Assembly (NCBI RefSeq): GCF_025567625.1
Contig: NZ_JAOQJC010000061.1
Location: 1 to 35,151 of the forward strand
DNA length: 35,151 nt
Direction of reading: 5' to 3'
DNA from: Paenibacillus sp. J5C2022
GTDB lineage: Bacteria > Bacillota > Bacilli > Paenibacillales > Paenibacillaceae
Each line of letters opens with the position of its first letter. Position 1 is the first letter of the stretch. Positions 1 to 9,776 of this stretch are shown here, one piece after another. The translations under genes and the position numbers were made by a program. The notes under the pieces are model-generated. The model worked only from the letters and a program-made list of their open reading frames with translations, searched no databases and was not told where the DNA came from.

Positions 1-57
1 GTTGTCGAGGTCGGATTGGTGGTTCACCATAGAACTTCAAGTGGATTTATCGTATAA
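1..57 (+). CDS. Possible 3' end of an upstream gene (partial)
   Basis: A reading frame open from the first base ends at TAA 55-57. A second open frame ends at TGA 59-61. Either could be the tail of a gene that starts outside the window, and about 18 codons are too few to choose between them or name a product. The next gene begins about 40 bases later. Confidence 0.2.
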   Translation, partial: VVEVGLVVHHRTSSGFIV

Positions 58-99
58 TTGATGTTATGGTAAGACATGAGAATTTGACGGAGTGATGAA

Positions 100-288
100 T
101 TGAGCAGTTCAAAAGGTAAAGGCGGTACGGGTAGAGGAACTGGAAAAAAGGGCTGGAACCGCTGGCAGGCCGCTGAGAAACGTGCCAAGAATGCCCCTAA
201 GCCATATAAGAGTAAGGGTACGAAACGGAAAGACGGAACGGCAGATACGTCCCCCGTTAAAAATAATGGGAATAAGTCTGGAGCATAA
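100..288 (+). CDS. Small highly basic Gly/Lys-rich hypothetical protein
   Basis: This 62-residue protein starts at TTG 100, with a GGAG-type ribosome site about 8 bases upstream. It has no signal peptide or membrane segment. The N-terminal third is a low-complexity run of Ser, Gly, Lys and Thr, followed by a Trp pair (WNRW) and a Lys/Arg-rich middle. The composition suggests a nucleic-acid- or ribosome-associated small protein, but that is inference from charge only. I do not recognise the family. It lies 34 bases before another small gene on the same strand and may be co-transcribed with it. Confidence 0.6.
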   Translation: MSSSKGKGGTGRGTGKKGWNRWQAAEKRAKNAPKPYKSKGTKRKDGTADTSPVKNNGNKSGA

Positions 289-322
289 AAATAGTGAATA
301 ATAAAAATGTAGGAGTGGTTTT

Positions 323-619
323 TTGAGAAAGAAAGCGTCGATGTCATTTGATGATTTATTGAAGGAGTTGCAGGAGCAGCGTACGAATCAGGAGGATGCG
401 TCCAATCTGACGCTGGATAAGCTGTTCAATGAATCGTTCATGAGCGAGTATACGAACTCGAAGAGTTTTCGTGAATTTTTGGAAAAAGGGAATTTTCAAG
501 CGTGGACGCAAGAGGATCTTGTTCATATTGAAGGTGAGCTGCTTGATCGTCATGTCGCTAGAGAAACTTCCTTCGCAGATTGGAATACGATGCTGGACAA
601 AGCGAAAGCCTCTATCTAA
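323..619 (+). CDS. Conserved-type hypothetical protein, acidic helical
   Basis: This 98-residue protein starts at TTG 323, after AGGAGTGG at 310-317. It is predicted to be soluble and mostly helical, with alternating charged and hydrophobic residues and no Cys, signal peptide or membrane helix. I recognise no catalytic motif. It follows the basic small protein at 100-288 and ends 51 bases before a perfect palindromic terminator, so the two genes probably form one short transcription unit. The function is unknown. Confidence 0.65.
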   Translation: MRKKASMSFDDLLKELQEQRTNQEDASNLTLDKLFNESFMSEYTNSKSFREFLEKGNFQAWTQEDLVHIEGELLDRHVARETSFADWNTMLDKAKASI

Positions 620-670
620 TCGTTTCTTCTAATCGAAGATTCGAACTGCCTTGGACAACAGGCGACAAGC

Positions 671-700
671 AAACCCACAACCGCATGCGGTTGTGGGTTT
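671..700 (+). terminator. Perfect 30-bp palindrome acting as terminator (repeat copy A)
   Basis: A perfect inverted repeat centred on GCATGC has arms reading CCACAACCGC and GCGGTTGTGG. The outer AAA and TTT are followed by CTTC. It lies 51 bases after the stop of the gene at 323-619. Closely related palindromes occur at 9592-9623 and 19134-19172, so this is one copy of a small dispersed family. Confidence 0.75.
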
Positions 701-844
701 CTTCATGTCGAAAAGGAGCGAACGATGTTGAATAATGCTAACTTTAGTTAATATTCATCATTTTATTGATTTGATAGAATTTGGAATGAACGGAATCGAG
801 CATGAGCGTTCGACAACTGCAAGGCTAAGGAGCTGAAGAAAGCA

Positions 845-3800
845 ATGAAAAACGTTTACCGAAAGATTTCCTTTATACTCATTGTTCTATTGATGGTTAC
901 ACCGATTATGAACATTGCGTCTGCCGCCAATCCATCCGCTGCGGGTGACACCACACTGTCACTATTCAATGAATTGTCCAAGCAATCACTGGAGAATGCG
1001 GAACAAAAGAAAAAAGAGTGGCTGCAAGAGCGCGAGCAGGCAGATCCAACCTTGATAAAGAGCAAGGAACGGTCTGGACAATCAAGTGAATTGGGTGCAC
1101 AGGCAACGGACTACAAGCCGAATGACAAGGTCCAAGTTATTGTTGAAATGACAGGTCAATCGATTTCCGAGAAACTAGTAGATCGTCAAGTAGACTTTAA
1201 GGATGCGAATGCTGCTCAAGTTAAAACCTATGAGAGCGAGATCCATACAAGTCAGCAGCAGGTGCTGGATACGATCGACAGTATGAATGTGTGGCTAATG
1301 AAGGGCTATCAATTCAAGAACATGTTAAACGCTTTCAGTGGCGAAGTATTATATAGGGATATTCATAAAATTAAAAAGATTCCTGGAGTGAAAGATGTAC
1401 ATATCGCCCAAATATATGATCAAAAACAAGTAGAGTCTGAGCCTGATTACTTCTATGGCGCTCCGAACATCGGAATCGAGCAGTCGTGGGATACAGGGCT
1501 GCAAGGAGAAGACATCACCATTGCGATTATTGATACCGGCGTCAATTATTATCATCCCGCGTTCGGCGGGAATGGTCGTGAGACCTTGGCATTGGGAGGG
1601 AAGCAAGATCTATCTCTTGTCACCGGCAACGGGCAAGGCTACAATGAACGTATCATTGGAGGGTACAATTGGGCGGATGGAAATAACGATATCGTCGACA
1701 GAACGGGATTTCAGCATGGCGTTCATGTAGCGGGCATCGCAGCAGGTTATGACGCTAGCGGAACGATAAGCGGGATGCCTTTCAAAGGCGTTGCTCCCAA
1801 GGCAAAGATACTGGCCGAAAAAGTGGTTTCTAATAATGGCTCCAGGAGATTTACGTACTCAGTCGAGTATATCGCTGCCATTGAGCATGCTGTTGCGAAT
1901 GGCGCCGATGTCATTAACATGAGTTTCGGAATGGAAGCGGAAGCTTTTGTGTCTGACGATCCGGCGAATCAGGCGATAGAAAATGCGGTGAAATCAGGTG
2001 TTGTCGTTGTGATATCGGCAGGCAATTCAAGTTATGCTACAGAATATGCCTATTATCCTCTGGCGGGTATGCGTGACTATGCAACAGTCGGTTCACCCAG
2101 CATTTCCCCGTCAGCCATCAGTGTTGCCGCCTCTGCCAATCGGTTTGGCTATTACGACAGTTTTGAGTTAAACGTACCCATTGAAAGCGAGACAGAAGAG
2201 GTCAGCGATTTGCAGCAGGTAGCGATGCTGCCGTATGATTTGCTTCCTTCTCCAGACTCGCTGGAAGGCGAATTCGAAATTGTGGATGCAGGATTTGGTC
2301 GGGTATCCGATTTCGCAACGATTGATGTTTCCGGGAAAATCGCTTTGATGGAACGCGGGGAAGGATCCTTCGCCGATAAAACAGCGAATGCTGCATCTAA
2401 CGGCGCAGTAGCGGCGATAATTTATAACGATCATAGAGAAGGATATGTCGAAATGGAGGAATTCTCCAATAATGAAGGTATTCCTGCCGTGTTCATTCGA
2501 GGCGACCATGGACGTACGATGAAAGAAGCGCTGGATGCGAATATGCCGTTAACTTTGCATTTTGCGGATGATTTGGTTTTGGCCGATCTTGAAATGGAAT
2601 GGATGACCGACTTCTCGTCATGGGGTCCTGAACCTCATCTGAATTTCAAACCGAATTTTACGGCACCGGGCGAAGATGTATATTCCAGTGTTGAGAATGA
2701 TGACTATAGAGAAAAGAGTGGAACATCTATGGCAGCTCCAGTAGTTGCCGGCGCATCTGCGCTCGTTATTGAATCCTTTCGGAATCGTTCGATTGATTAC
2801 ATCCCGCAAGATGTAACAACGGTGCTGTCGAATACTGCTGACATATTGATTAATCCTGAAACCGACACTCCTTATTCCGTTCGACAGCAAGGGGCAGGCC
2901 GCATTCAGGTGGATAAGGCTGTTGCATCGACGGTATGGGCAACCGGCTTGAACGGCGAACCTGGAGTAGCCTTGAAGGCATTTGATCAGTCAACGATCAC
3001 ATTTTCCCTGCAAGTGAAAAATGTGGGGAACGAAGAACGAACGTATCGTTTGGAGGGTGACTCCTATATAGATGCTACTTTTGTAGACACGGATGATGGG
3101 CTGGAGTACAACGAATTAACCCTGGAGGAATTAGCGGGGGCTGAAGTGTCGTTCGATCAAGAAACGTTGACGGTGCCTGCTCACACAACAAGCCTGATCG
3201 ACGTTACGCTGCAATTGCCGGATGATCTGGACGTGAATCAATTTGTGGACGGCTGGATTTATCTGACTCCGACGGATGAGCTGGACGACACGACTATCAT
3301 TGTTCCGTATTTTGGGTTTTACGGCGACTGGAATCAACCTGAAGTGATTGATAAGCATTGGTCCGAGTATGAATCCTATTTTTGGGAGACAGGGTTATTC
3401 GAGGATATCCCGCAAAACTATCCACTCGGTATGAGCATGGGTTATGACTATTGGGAAGAGTATGCGTCTTTCTCCCCGAATGGCGATGGCAATTTGGATG
3501 TGATTGTACCCAAGATCAGTTTATTGCGCAGTGCAGAGCGGTTAGAAGTGAATCTATTGGACAGTCAGTACAATCGCCTTCAAACCTTTATGGTAGGAAA
3601 CCATCAAAGAAAAGCGACGAGTCCAGGGACCACGATTCGCAAATTGAAAGAATGGAACGGAACGCTGAATGGTGAAGTGGTGGCAGACGGTCAATATTAT
3701 ATTCAAGTGATGGCCAAAGCTTATGGTGTCGGAGATGATGACATACAGGAGTATGTGTATCCTGTCAAAGTGGATACCGAACAACCGATCATCAGCGGAC

Positions 3801-6800
3801 AACTGATAGAGGAAGACGGAATAACCAACCTTCAGATCGTCGGGGAGGACGAGACGGGCATCTTTTATTGTTATATTGACATTTATGATCGGAACGGTGT
3901 TCACGTTCTGGAAGGTTCAGTAGCTGGAGATGATGAGAATTTCATGGTGACGATTCCTATCGAAGAGTTGCCGGAAGACCCTTATGTCATTATTACAGCC
4001 TATGATTATGCCGGCAACGTGACACAAGTCGAAGCGGGAACGGAATTGCCGTTTATCTATCATGGGGTTTCCACTGTAAACAATACGGCCATCGTGAATT
4101 TTGCCTGGAGCGCATCGAGCCTTGTAACGGATATGACTATACAGGTGGACGATCAGGAAGAGAGAAGTATTGCTGCAGAATCCAATTGGCGCAGTTCCTA
4201 TCCGCTGCCATTGACTTACGGCGATCACACCGTATCGATCAGAGCATTTGATGCAGAGGGCGAGTTGATAGCGTTCATCGAGGAATCGATTGAGGGGCTT
4301 AATGCGATGTCTCTCGCAGTAGATGAGACGATTACCACTCATCACCACCTTACGCAGCCCATCGAAATCAGTTATTATGTCTCTGATGAACGCGTGGAAG
4401 CCGTTACGATGTCAGTGGAGGGGACGGATCAGCAGTCGCAACAGCAAATAAATGAACCAGGAAAATATACATTTTATTATGATGCGCCTCATGGAGAAAC
4501 GGTGCTAACGCTGCAAGCTTGGACTGGGGAAGATGAATTGTTAGGTCAACAACTCGTCACGATTCGCAATGTGAAACTGTTCGATGTGAAGTTTGCTCAA
4601 GAAGCGTACACCGTGGTAGATGATGCCAATCTGCCGGTCACGATGCGATTTAGTGAAGATGTCGACAACGCCGCCTTCAACATTTTTAATTCAGAAGGAC
4701 AGAGTGTGACGGATTCGGTCTACATTTCCGTAACGGATGCTGTGTATACGTACCATTTGGAGACGGTTAGCCTAAGTTCCGGTCACTTCACCCTTCAACT
4801 GGACGCTTATGATGCCAATGATCAATTGTTGGACAAAAGCAACGCTGATTTGTTCATATACCCAACAGGGCTGCTGGATTACGGGGATTCGGAATCGATG
4901 ATTCGAACGAATGAGGACTATCTCGCATTGGATTGGGACTATGATCCATCCGTTAATATAAGTGAGGATGTGTATGCTGTTACGCTGAAGGTGGATGGAG
5001 AAGAGCGCCCGCTTTCTGTGAATGATACGTTCTACATGCTGGATCTTACATCTTACGAAGATGAAGACACCGTAACAGTTCAAATAACAGCCACGGATCA
5101 AGAGGGAGGGGAAGGAACCTTAACGTATACGATTGTAAGAGATTTATCGGCTCCGGCATGGATTGTTTTCAGACCAACTTCTTTCGAGATAATAAGTGTA
5201 CAAGAGAATAGAGCTGGCGTAGCGTTTGAAGGTTTTGTCTACGCCGATGATCTGGATGAAGATTCGGTCAGCCTTCGCGTACCCGGCATGGCTGAACCCG
5301 AGCATGTTCAGGTGGAGAGTGATAGTGGTTTTACCTTTGTTAATGAAGTGATATCCTTCGTGGAGGAAGGAATTCAAAATATTGAATTGCATTATCGGGA
5401 TGCAGCAGGCAATTCCGGCTATCACCACAGGAAGGTAATCGTCGATCTAACATCGCCAACGATCGAATTGACGAATCTCGACTTGGCATTAACCGAGACC
5501 GAGGAGTCGGAAGACGGCAGGCGAATATTTGAAGGCAAGACGATCACCACCGCTTCATCCATTTCGTTGCAAGGAACCGTTAGGGATGGGCTGACCAGCT
5601 TTTATTTCGGGATCAATGATAGTCAAATCTTAGGTGCTCTTGGCTATAAAATTGAGGCAGGCGAAGCGGATGAAAGACCGTTCCATGAAACATTTGAATT
5701 AAGTGAGGGAGAGAATGAGATTGTCCTTCATGCGGAGGATAGAGCAGGCAATCGGACCCTCATTCATTTGACGGTCACGAAGGAAAAAGAAGCGGGCGGC
5801 GGTAATCATCCCCCTATCCCGGGTACGCCTATTGATCAGACCGACAATCAACAAGACGAGGGAGCTTTCTCTACTATCATTGATAAAGATGACCCGAACG
5901 CAGTTGAAGTGAAATTAGCTCACGCATTCGTGAAGCAGCATGTACAAGAGAAGAGGGAGTCGGAAGTAACGATAGACTTCTCTGAATTAACTAAGGAATC
6001 CTTCCAACAATTGCGATTCACCTTGGAGAAAGAATTGTCTCTGTTGCTCCAGGAATCGGGCAAGGATATTCTATTTAAAGATGGTCAGGTTGAAATCAGA
6101 ATTCCGAACAGTGCCATTTCCGATTTTATTGGCGAGGAAGGCTTTCAACTTAAGGTAAAGATAAATCCATTCGATACCCGAGCGGGCGTAACCATTCTAT
6201 CCGACAACAAAACATCCATCGTATCCCCTGTGTTGGAAATAGGTGAAGCCAACCGCATGCTGTCGGATGAGATCGCGATTACACTGACATACTCTAATAA
6301 ACTTGTTGCCGATGAAAGGAAGGTGGGTATATATCGTCTCGCAGAAGAGGGATGGAGCTATATGGGCATTCCTTCCGATCAAGATGGGAACAAGCTAATG
6401 ATCAAGACAAATCAATTGGGGACGTTCGCGGCCATAGCGTATCATAAAACGTTCACGGATCTTTCCAGCCATTGGGCAAAGGATGAGATCGAGCTGCTCG
6501 CTTCGATGCATGTACTCAAAGGATCGTCCAGCGATCTGTTCGCACCGGATCACCAAGTTACTCGCGCCGAGTTTACCGCTATGCTAGTCAGAGCACTGCA
6601 ACTGCCTGTTGCGGATTATCAAGGTTATTATAGGGATGTTCCTGCTGATGCATGGTATGCGGCTATCGTGGAGTCCGCCAGCGAGACAGGCATTGTAGCC
6701 GGGTGGGGGGATGGCACATTCCGTCCCGATGAAGCGATCACGCGCGAGCAAATGATAGTCATGATTGTTCGAGCTATGAACCCGGCATCAGAGCCATTGA

Positions 6801-6976
6801 CGAATCCAATACGATTCGAGGATAGTGATGAGATTTCAGAGTGGGCCAGGACAGCTGTCGATTGGGCCAGTCAGGAAGGTCTGATACAAGGGTTAACGGA
6901 AACTGCATTTGCGCCTCGCAATAGCTCGAGTCGAGCTCAGGCAGCGGTTATGATTTATCGCATGCTTCAATTGTAA
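845..6976 (+). CDS. Giant secreted S8 subtilase with PA domain, Ig/Fn3-like repeats and three SLH domains
   Basis: This is a 2043-residue cell-surface serine protease of the lactocepin/Vpr-like S8 group. It opens with a Sec signal peptide (about residues 1-28, ending ASAA). An I9-type propeptide follows at about 90-195, then the catalytic domain. Asp230 lies in IIDTGVN, His291 in HGVHVAG, the oxyanion Asn394 in SAGNSS, and Ser628 in SGTSMAAP. A PA insert (about 460-570) sits between Asn394 and Ser628. Beyond about 700 come many beta-sandwich Fn3/Ig-like repeats up to about 1650, a Gly/Pro linker, and three SLH domains from about 1869 to the C terminus for binding cell-wall polysaccharide. The start has AAGGAG at 827-832. 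Its role is probably degradation of external protein. All triad residues are intact. The next gene encodes a zincin-like lipoprotein but is separated by a terminator. Confidence 0.93.
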   Translation: MKNVYRKISFILIVLLMVTPIMNIASAANPSAAGDTTLSLFNELSKQSLENAEQKKKEWLQEREQADPTLIKSKERSGQSSELGAQATDYKPNDKVQVIVEMTGQSISEKLVDRQVDFKDANAAQVKTYESEIHTSQQQVLDTIDSMNVWLMKGYQFKNMLNAFSGEVLYRDIHKIKKIPGVKDVHIAQIYDQKQVESEPDYFYGAPNIGIEQSWDTGLQGEDITIAIIDTGVNYYHPAFGGNGRETLALGGKQDLSLVTGNGQGYNERIIGGYNWADGNNDIVDRTGFQHGVHVAGIAAGYDASGTISGMPFKGVAPKAKILAEKVVSNNGSRRFTYSVEYIAAIEHAVANGADVINMSFGMEAEAFVSDDPANQAIENAVKSGVVVVISAGNSSYATEYAYYPLAGMRDYATVGSPSISPSAISVAASANRFGYYDSFELNVPIESETEEVSDLQQVAMLPYDLLPSPDSLEGEFEIVDAGFGRVSDFATIDVSGKIALMERGEGSFADKTANAASNGAVAAIIYNDHREGYVEMEEFSNNEGIPAVFIRGDHGRTMKEALDANMPLTLHFADDLVLADLEMEWMTDFSSWGPEPHLNFKPNFTAPGEDVYSSVENDDYREKSGTSMAAPVVAGASALVIESFRNRSIDYIPQDVTTVLSNTADILINPETDTPYSVRQQGAGRIQVDKAVASTVWATGLNGEPGVALKAFDQSTITFSLQVKNVGNEERTYRLEGDSYIDATFVDTDDGLEYNELTLEELAGAEVSFDQETLTVPAHTTSLIDVTLQLPDDLDVNQFVDGWIYLTPTDELDDTTIIVPYFGFYGDWNQPEVIDKHWSEYESYFWETGLFEDIPQNYPLGMSMGYDYWEEYASFSPNGDGNLDVIVPKISLLRSAERLEVNLLDSQYNRLQTFMVGNHQRKATSPGTTIRKLKEWNGTLNGEVVADGQYYIQVMAKAYGVGDDDIQEYVYPVKVDTEQPIISGQLIEEDGITNLQIVGEDETGIFYCYIDIYDRNGVHVLEGSVAGDDENFMVTIPIEELPEDPYVIITAYDYAGNVTQVEAGTELPFIYHGVSTVNNTAIVNFAWSASSLVTDMTIQVDDQEERSIAAESNWRSSYPLPLTYGDHTVSIRAFDAEGELIAFIEESIEGLNAMSLAVDETITTHHHLTQPIEISYYVSDERVEAVTMSVEGTDQQSQQQINEPGKYTFYYDAPHGETVLTLQAWTGEDELLGQQLVTIRNVKLFDVKFAQEAYTVVDDANLPVTMRFSEDVDNAAFNIFNSEGQSVTDSVYISVTDAVYTYHLETVSLSSGHFTLQLDAYDANDQLLDKSNADLFIYPTGLLDYGDSESMIRTNEDYLALDWDYDPSVNISEDVYAVTLKVDGEERPLSVNDTFYMLDLTSYEDEDTVTVQITATDQEGGEGTLTYTIVRDLSAPAWIVFRPTSFEIISVQENRAGVAFEGFVYADDLDEDSVSLRVPGMAEPEHVQVESDSGFTFVNEVISFVEEGIQNIELHYRDAAGNSGYHHRKVIVDLTSPTIELTNLDLALTETEESEDGRRIFEGKTITTASSISLQGTVRDGLTSFYFGINDSQILGALGYKIEAGEADERPFHETFELSEGENEIVLHAEDRAGNRTLIHLTVTKEKEAGGGNHPPIPGTPIDQTDNQQDEGAFSTIIDKDDPNAVEVKLAHAFVKQHVQEKRESEVTIDFSELTKESFQQLRFTLEKELSLLLQESGKDILFKDGQVEIRIPNSAISDFIGEEGFQLKVKINPFDTRAGVTILSDNKTSIVSPVLEIGEANRMLSDEIAITLTYSNKLVADERKVGIYRLAEEGWSYMGIPSDQDGNKLMIKTNQLGTFAAIAYHKTFTDLSSHWAKDEIELLASMHVLKGSSSDLFAPDHQVTRAEFTAMLVRALQLPVADYQGYYRDVPADAWYAAIVESASETGIVAGWGDGTFRPDEAITREQMIVMIVRAMNPASEPLTNPIRFEDSDEISEWARTAVDWASQEGLIQGLTETAFAPRNSSSRAQAAVMIYRMLQL

Positions 6977-6994
6977 CAGTTACCGGGATTCACT

Positions 6995-7031
6995 AAGCAC
7001 TGCGGCCTCAGCATGAGAAGTCGCAGTGCTT
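6995..7031 (+). terminator. Intrinsic terminator after the SLH protease
   Basis: The stem AAGCACTGCG (6995-7004) pairs with CGCAGTGCTT (7022-7031), with a 17-base loop and a short T-rich tail. It lies 18 bases after the protease stop codon and covers an ATG at 7013 that would otherwise extend the next gene. Confidence 0.8.
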
Positions 7032-7099
7032 TCATTATCTGTCAACGCCAGGTCTGCGGAAGTATGTCGCGGGCCGGATACATAATAGGAGGGAATAGA

Positions 7100-8122
7100 A
7101 TGCGAGTTAATAGGCTTTATTCTTATTTTTTAGCTAGTATAAGTATAATCATTTGCTTGAGCGCGACCGGTTGCGGAGGGCAGCAATTAGATGAAAGTAA
7201 TGAGCTTGCTAGTCCGGCAACTCAAGTATCCAGCGTTCAATCTAAAACAGCGGATATGAAAAGTGAGCAAGGTGAAATGATCACATGTTCTTCTAAGGAG
7301 GAGCTTGTGTCGGAGGCGGGCAGCTGTGCGCTGCGAACCGAGTGTGACAATACGGAGACTTGCACAGCTTGGGGAGATCAAATCGCAGAAGAGCTGGCAG
7401 TGCGTTATGGATCTTTTGTCGAGATGGAGCCTGTTGAAATGAGCGAAGAAGATGAGGAACGGTCCGAAGAAGACGAAGAAATAATAGCGGAATATGAGAC
7501 CGAGGGCAATGACTTCGTTGGAAGTAAAGAATCGACGGATGCAGCCGGGCATGAACGGCTGTGGAACGACTTCACATGGCTGTTTCCTCTCGAGGAACGG
7601 GAAATGGTGACAGCTTTCTCGGTTTTCTCGCATGTAGATACGCTTGCTCATGTCTCTCAGAATGAAGATAATGTGCAGGAGTGGTCGCTTGGCATGAATA
7701 TAGACCCTGGTATTATGACTCCGGAAGAGAAAGTAGCCACTCTCGTTCATGAATTCGGTCACTTGCTTGCGCTCAATTCCGATCAGGTAGACCCGCTCGA
7801 AGAGGAAAGAAGCTGCACGACTCTATTCCTCGATGAAGGATGCGTTAGCAAGGATGCTTATATTTTGGAGTTTTACGCGACATTTTGGCCGGAACCCGAG
7901 TACGATTATGATGAGAAGCAATTCGTGAGCGAGTATGCGGCAACGGATTTTGTTGAAGATATGGCAGAATCCTGGATGAACTTTGTGTTGACGGAGAAAC
8001 CCGCGGGGACGACGATTGCAGAGAAGAAGGTATTGTTCTTCTACGAATATGATGAGCTTGTTAGGCTGCGAGCCGACTTGCTGGCAAGAGTGGCGTCCTG
8101 GATGGAGAGGCACGTAGCATAG
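7100..8122 (+). CDS. Zincin-like putative metalloprotease lipoprotein
   Basis: This is a 340-residue protein with a type II signal peptide. A hydrophobic segment ends in SATGC, making Cys25 the likely lipidated residue; the -3 position is Ala rather than the usual Leu. The core has HEFGH at residues 217-221, the HExxH zinc and catalytic motif. Further on, a stretch reading FVEDMAESW resembles the downstream Glu-containing helix of gluzincins that supplies the third zinc ligand. The mature N terminus is rich in Ser and Thr, then has paired Cys residues and a very acidic segment (EEDEERSEEDEE). I chose ATG 7100 because AGGAGGG at 7087-7093 fits it, whereas the in-frame ATG at 7013 lies inside the upstream terminator. 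The substrate is unknown. Confidence 0.8.
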   Translation: MRVNRLYSYFLASISIIICLSATGCGGQQLDESNELASPATQVSSVQSKTADMKSEQGEMITCSSKEELVSEAGSCALRTECDNTETCTAWGDQIAEELAVRYGSFVEMEPVEMSEEDEERSEEDEEIIAEYETEGNDFVGSKESTDAAGHERLWNDFTWLFPLEEREMVTAFSVFSHVDTLAHVSQNEDNVQEWSLGMNIDPGIMTPEEKVATLVHEFGHLLALNSDQVDPLEEERSCTTLFLDEGCVSKDAYILEFYATFWPEPEYDYDEKQFVSEYAATDFVEDMAESWMNFVLTEKPAGTTIAEKKVLFFYEYDELVRLRADLLARVASWMERHVA

Positions 8123-8286
8123 ACGAATCACCATGACCTCCTCCTACTCCTTATTCGTCAGCGCTAGAAAGGCTGAAGGCTTCTTCGCGGTCAGTGTCGC
8201 GCAAAATTGCAATGCGTGGCATAATAAATAGAGAAGTGTTTACCTTGAGAAGCTGATCGTATGGATAGCAGAAAGGAGGAGTGCGT

Positions 8287-9582
8287 TTGTCCGCTTCTAA
8301 ACGTACGGAACAAGATCGACCGGGATCTATTGGATTAATGTCAGCGATTTCAATAGGCATCGGAGGGATGGTTGGGGGAGGTATATTTGCCGTTTTAGGC
8401 TTATCCGTTCAATATGCCAAGGGTGGAACGCCGTTGGCTTTTTTGTTTGGCGGCATAGTTGCTCTGGTTACGTCCTATTCATATGCCAAGTTGTCGGTTA
8501 GATATCCTTCGGAAGGAGGAACCGTGGAATTTCTCAATCAGGCTTTTGGAAAGGGGCTGTTCAGCGGGGCGCTGAACATATTGCTATGGCTGAGTTATAT
8601 CGTCATGTTATCGTTGTATGCCAGTGCCTTTAGCAGTTACGGAGCCGTTTTTTTGCCTGAGGGTCATTCGGACATGTGGAAGCACGTATTAATCACTTCG
8701 GTTGTGCTGCTCTTTACCCTTCTCAATATAATCAGTGCCAAGCTTGTGGGCAAGTCCGAGGAATGGATTGTACTCTTTAAAGTCATCATTCTAGTTGTAT
8801 TCATCAGTGCGGGCTTCTGGACCGTTGATTGGAGCAGCATGGCCCCTGGGGAGTGGGCGAGTCCTTTCAGCATGATTGGAGGAGCGATGATTATCTTCCT
8901 GGCCTATGAAGGCTTCGAGTTGATTGCCAATACCGCAGGCGACGTTAAGCACGCAGCTCGCAATCTGCCCCGCGCCTATTATGCCGCTGTCGGCTTCGTT
9001 ATCGTGCTCTATGTAAGTATTGCGATGGTTACGGTGGGGAACCTTTCATTCGCGAATATAGCCGAAGCCGAGGATTACGCTCTGGCCATGGCAGCGAAGC
9101 CTTTTCTTGGCGCGTTCGGATTTACATTAATCGCAATCGCCGCAGTATTGTCCACGGCCTCGGCGATTAATGCGACGTTATATGGGGCGGCAAGGGTTAG
9201 CTATGTGATTGCGAAGGACGGGGAACTGCCAGCTTTTCTCGAACGGAAAGTTTGGCGGCGTCCCATTCAAGGGCTGCTCATTACGACTGGACTCACGATT
9301 GTATTTGCCAATAGCTTCGATTTGTCCAGCATATCTACAATGGGCAGTGCCGGTTTCCTCATCTTATTCGCCGCCGTGAATGGAGCTAATCTTAAGCTTC
9401 GCCATCAGACGAAGAGTCGCTATTGGATTCCCTTTACAGGAATCCTGCTCTGTTCCATTGCATTAGGTGTGCTTCTGCTGCATGCATTGCTGGAAGCGCC
9501 GAAGCAATTATGGATCATCGCGGTTATGGTTGGACTGTCCTTCGTGATCGAGTGGTTGTATCGGAGGCAGCGACAAATATAG
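8287..9582 (+). CDS. APC-superfamily amino-acid permease
   Basis: This is a 431-residue integral membrane protein of the amino acid-polyamine-organocation superfamily with about 12 hydrophobic segments. The first helix carries the Gly-rich motif GGMVGGGIF, typical of APC substrate-binding helix 1. The mid-protein segment FLAYEGFELIANTAGD matches the helix-6 region of the family. The start is set at TTG 8287 because AAGGAGG (8273-8279) lies 7 bases upstream, while the in-frame GTG at 8281 touches the ribosome site. It stands alone and ends 9 bases before terminator copy B. The substrate cannot be told from sequence. Confidence 0.88.
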   Translation: MSASKRTEQDRPGSIGLMSAISIGIGGMVGGGIFAVLGLSVQYAKGGTPLAFLFGGIVALVTSYSYAKLSVRYPSEGGTVEFLNQAFGKGLFSGALNILLWLSYIVMLSLYASAFSSYGAVFLPEGHSDMWKHVLITSVVLLFTLLNIISAKLVGKSEEWIVLFKVIILVVFISAGFWTVDWSSMAPGEWASPFSMIGGAMIIFLAYEGFELIANTAGDVKHAARNLPRAYYAAVGFVIVLYVSIAMVTVGNLSFANIAEAEDYALAMAAKPFLGAFGFTLIAIAAVLSTASAINATLYGAARVSYVIAKDGELPAFLERKVWRRPIQGLLITTGLTIVFANSFDLSSISTMGSAGFLILFAAVNGANLKLRHQTKSRYWIPFTGILLCSIALGVLLLHALLEAPKQLWIIAVMVGLSFVIEWLYRRQRQI

Positions 9583-9591
9583 TAAGCAAGC

Positions 9592-9623
9592 AAATCCACA
9601 ACGCATGAGGTTGTGGGTTTTTG
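9592..9623 (+). terminator. Terminator hairpin (repeat copy B)
   Basis: AAATCCACAAC (9592-9602) pairs with GTTGTGGGTTT (9610-9620) through one G-U wobble, and a T tract follows. It shares CCACAAC, GCATG and GTTGTGG with copies at 671 and 19134. It terminates the permease transcript. Confidence 0.8.
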
Positions 9624-9776
9624 CTGTTGGGCGATAAACTTTTTTCGAGCGGATTTGTTAAGAATTAGGATTTCAAGAGGAAAAGTGTCTGGAAAAGTCG
9701 AATTCAACGAGGATGACTGAAATAAATTGGGGATAATATTTTTTAATTGCGAAAATATTCCTATTAGGAGGAAGCG

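Noticed and set aside
725..751. Eight-codon mini-ORF after AAAGGAG, upstream of the giant protease
   Set aside because: Too short and lacking any leader-peptide feature such as codon runs or a following attenuator; chance is likely.
7013..7099. N-terminal extension of the zincin lipoprotein
   Set aside because: It begins within the loop of the upstream terminator and lacks a ribosome site; ATG 7100 has both a good ribosome site and a signal peptide.
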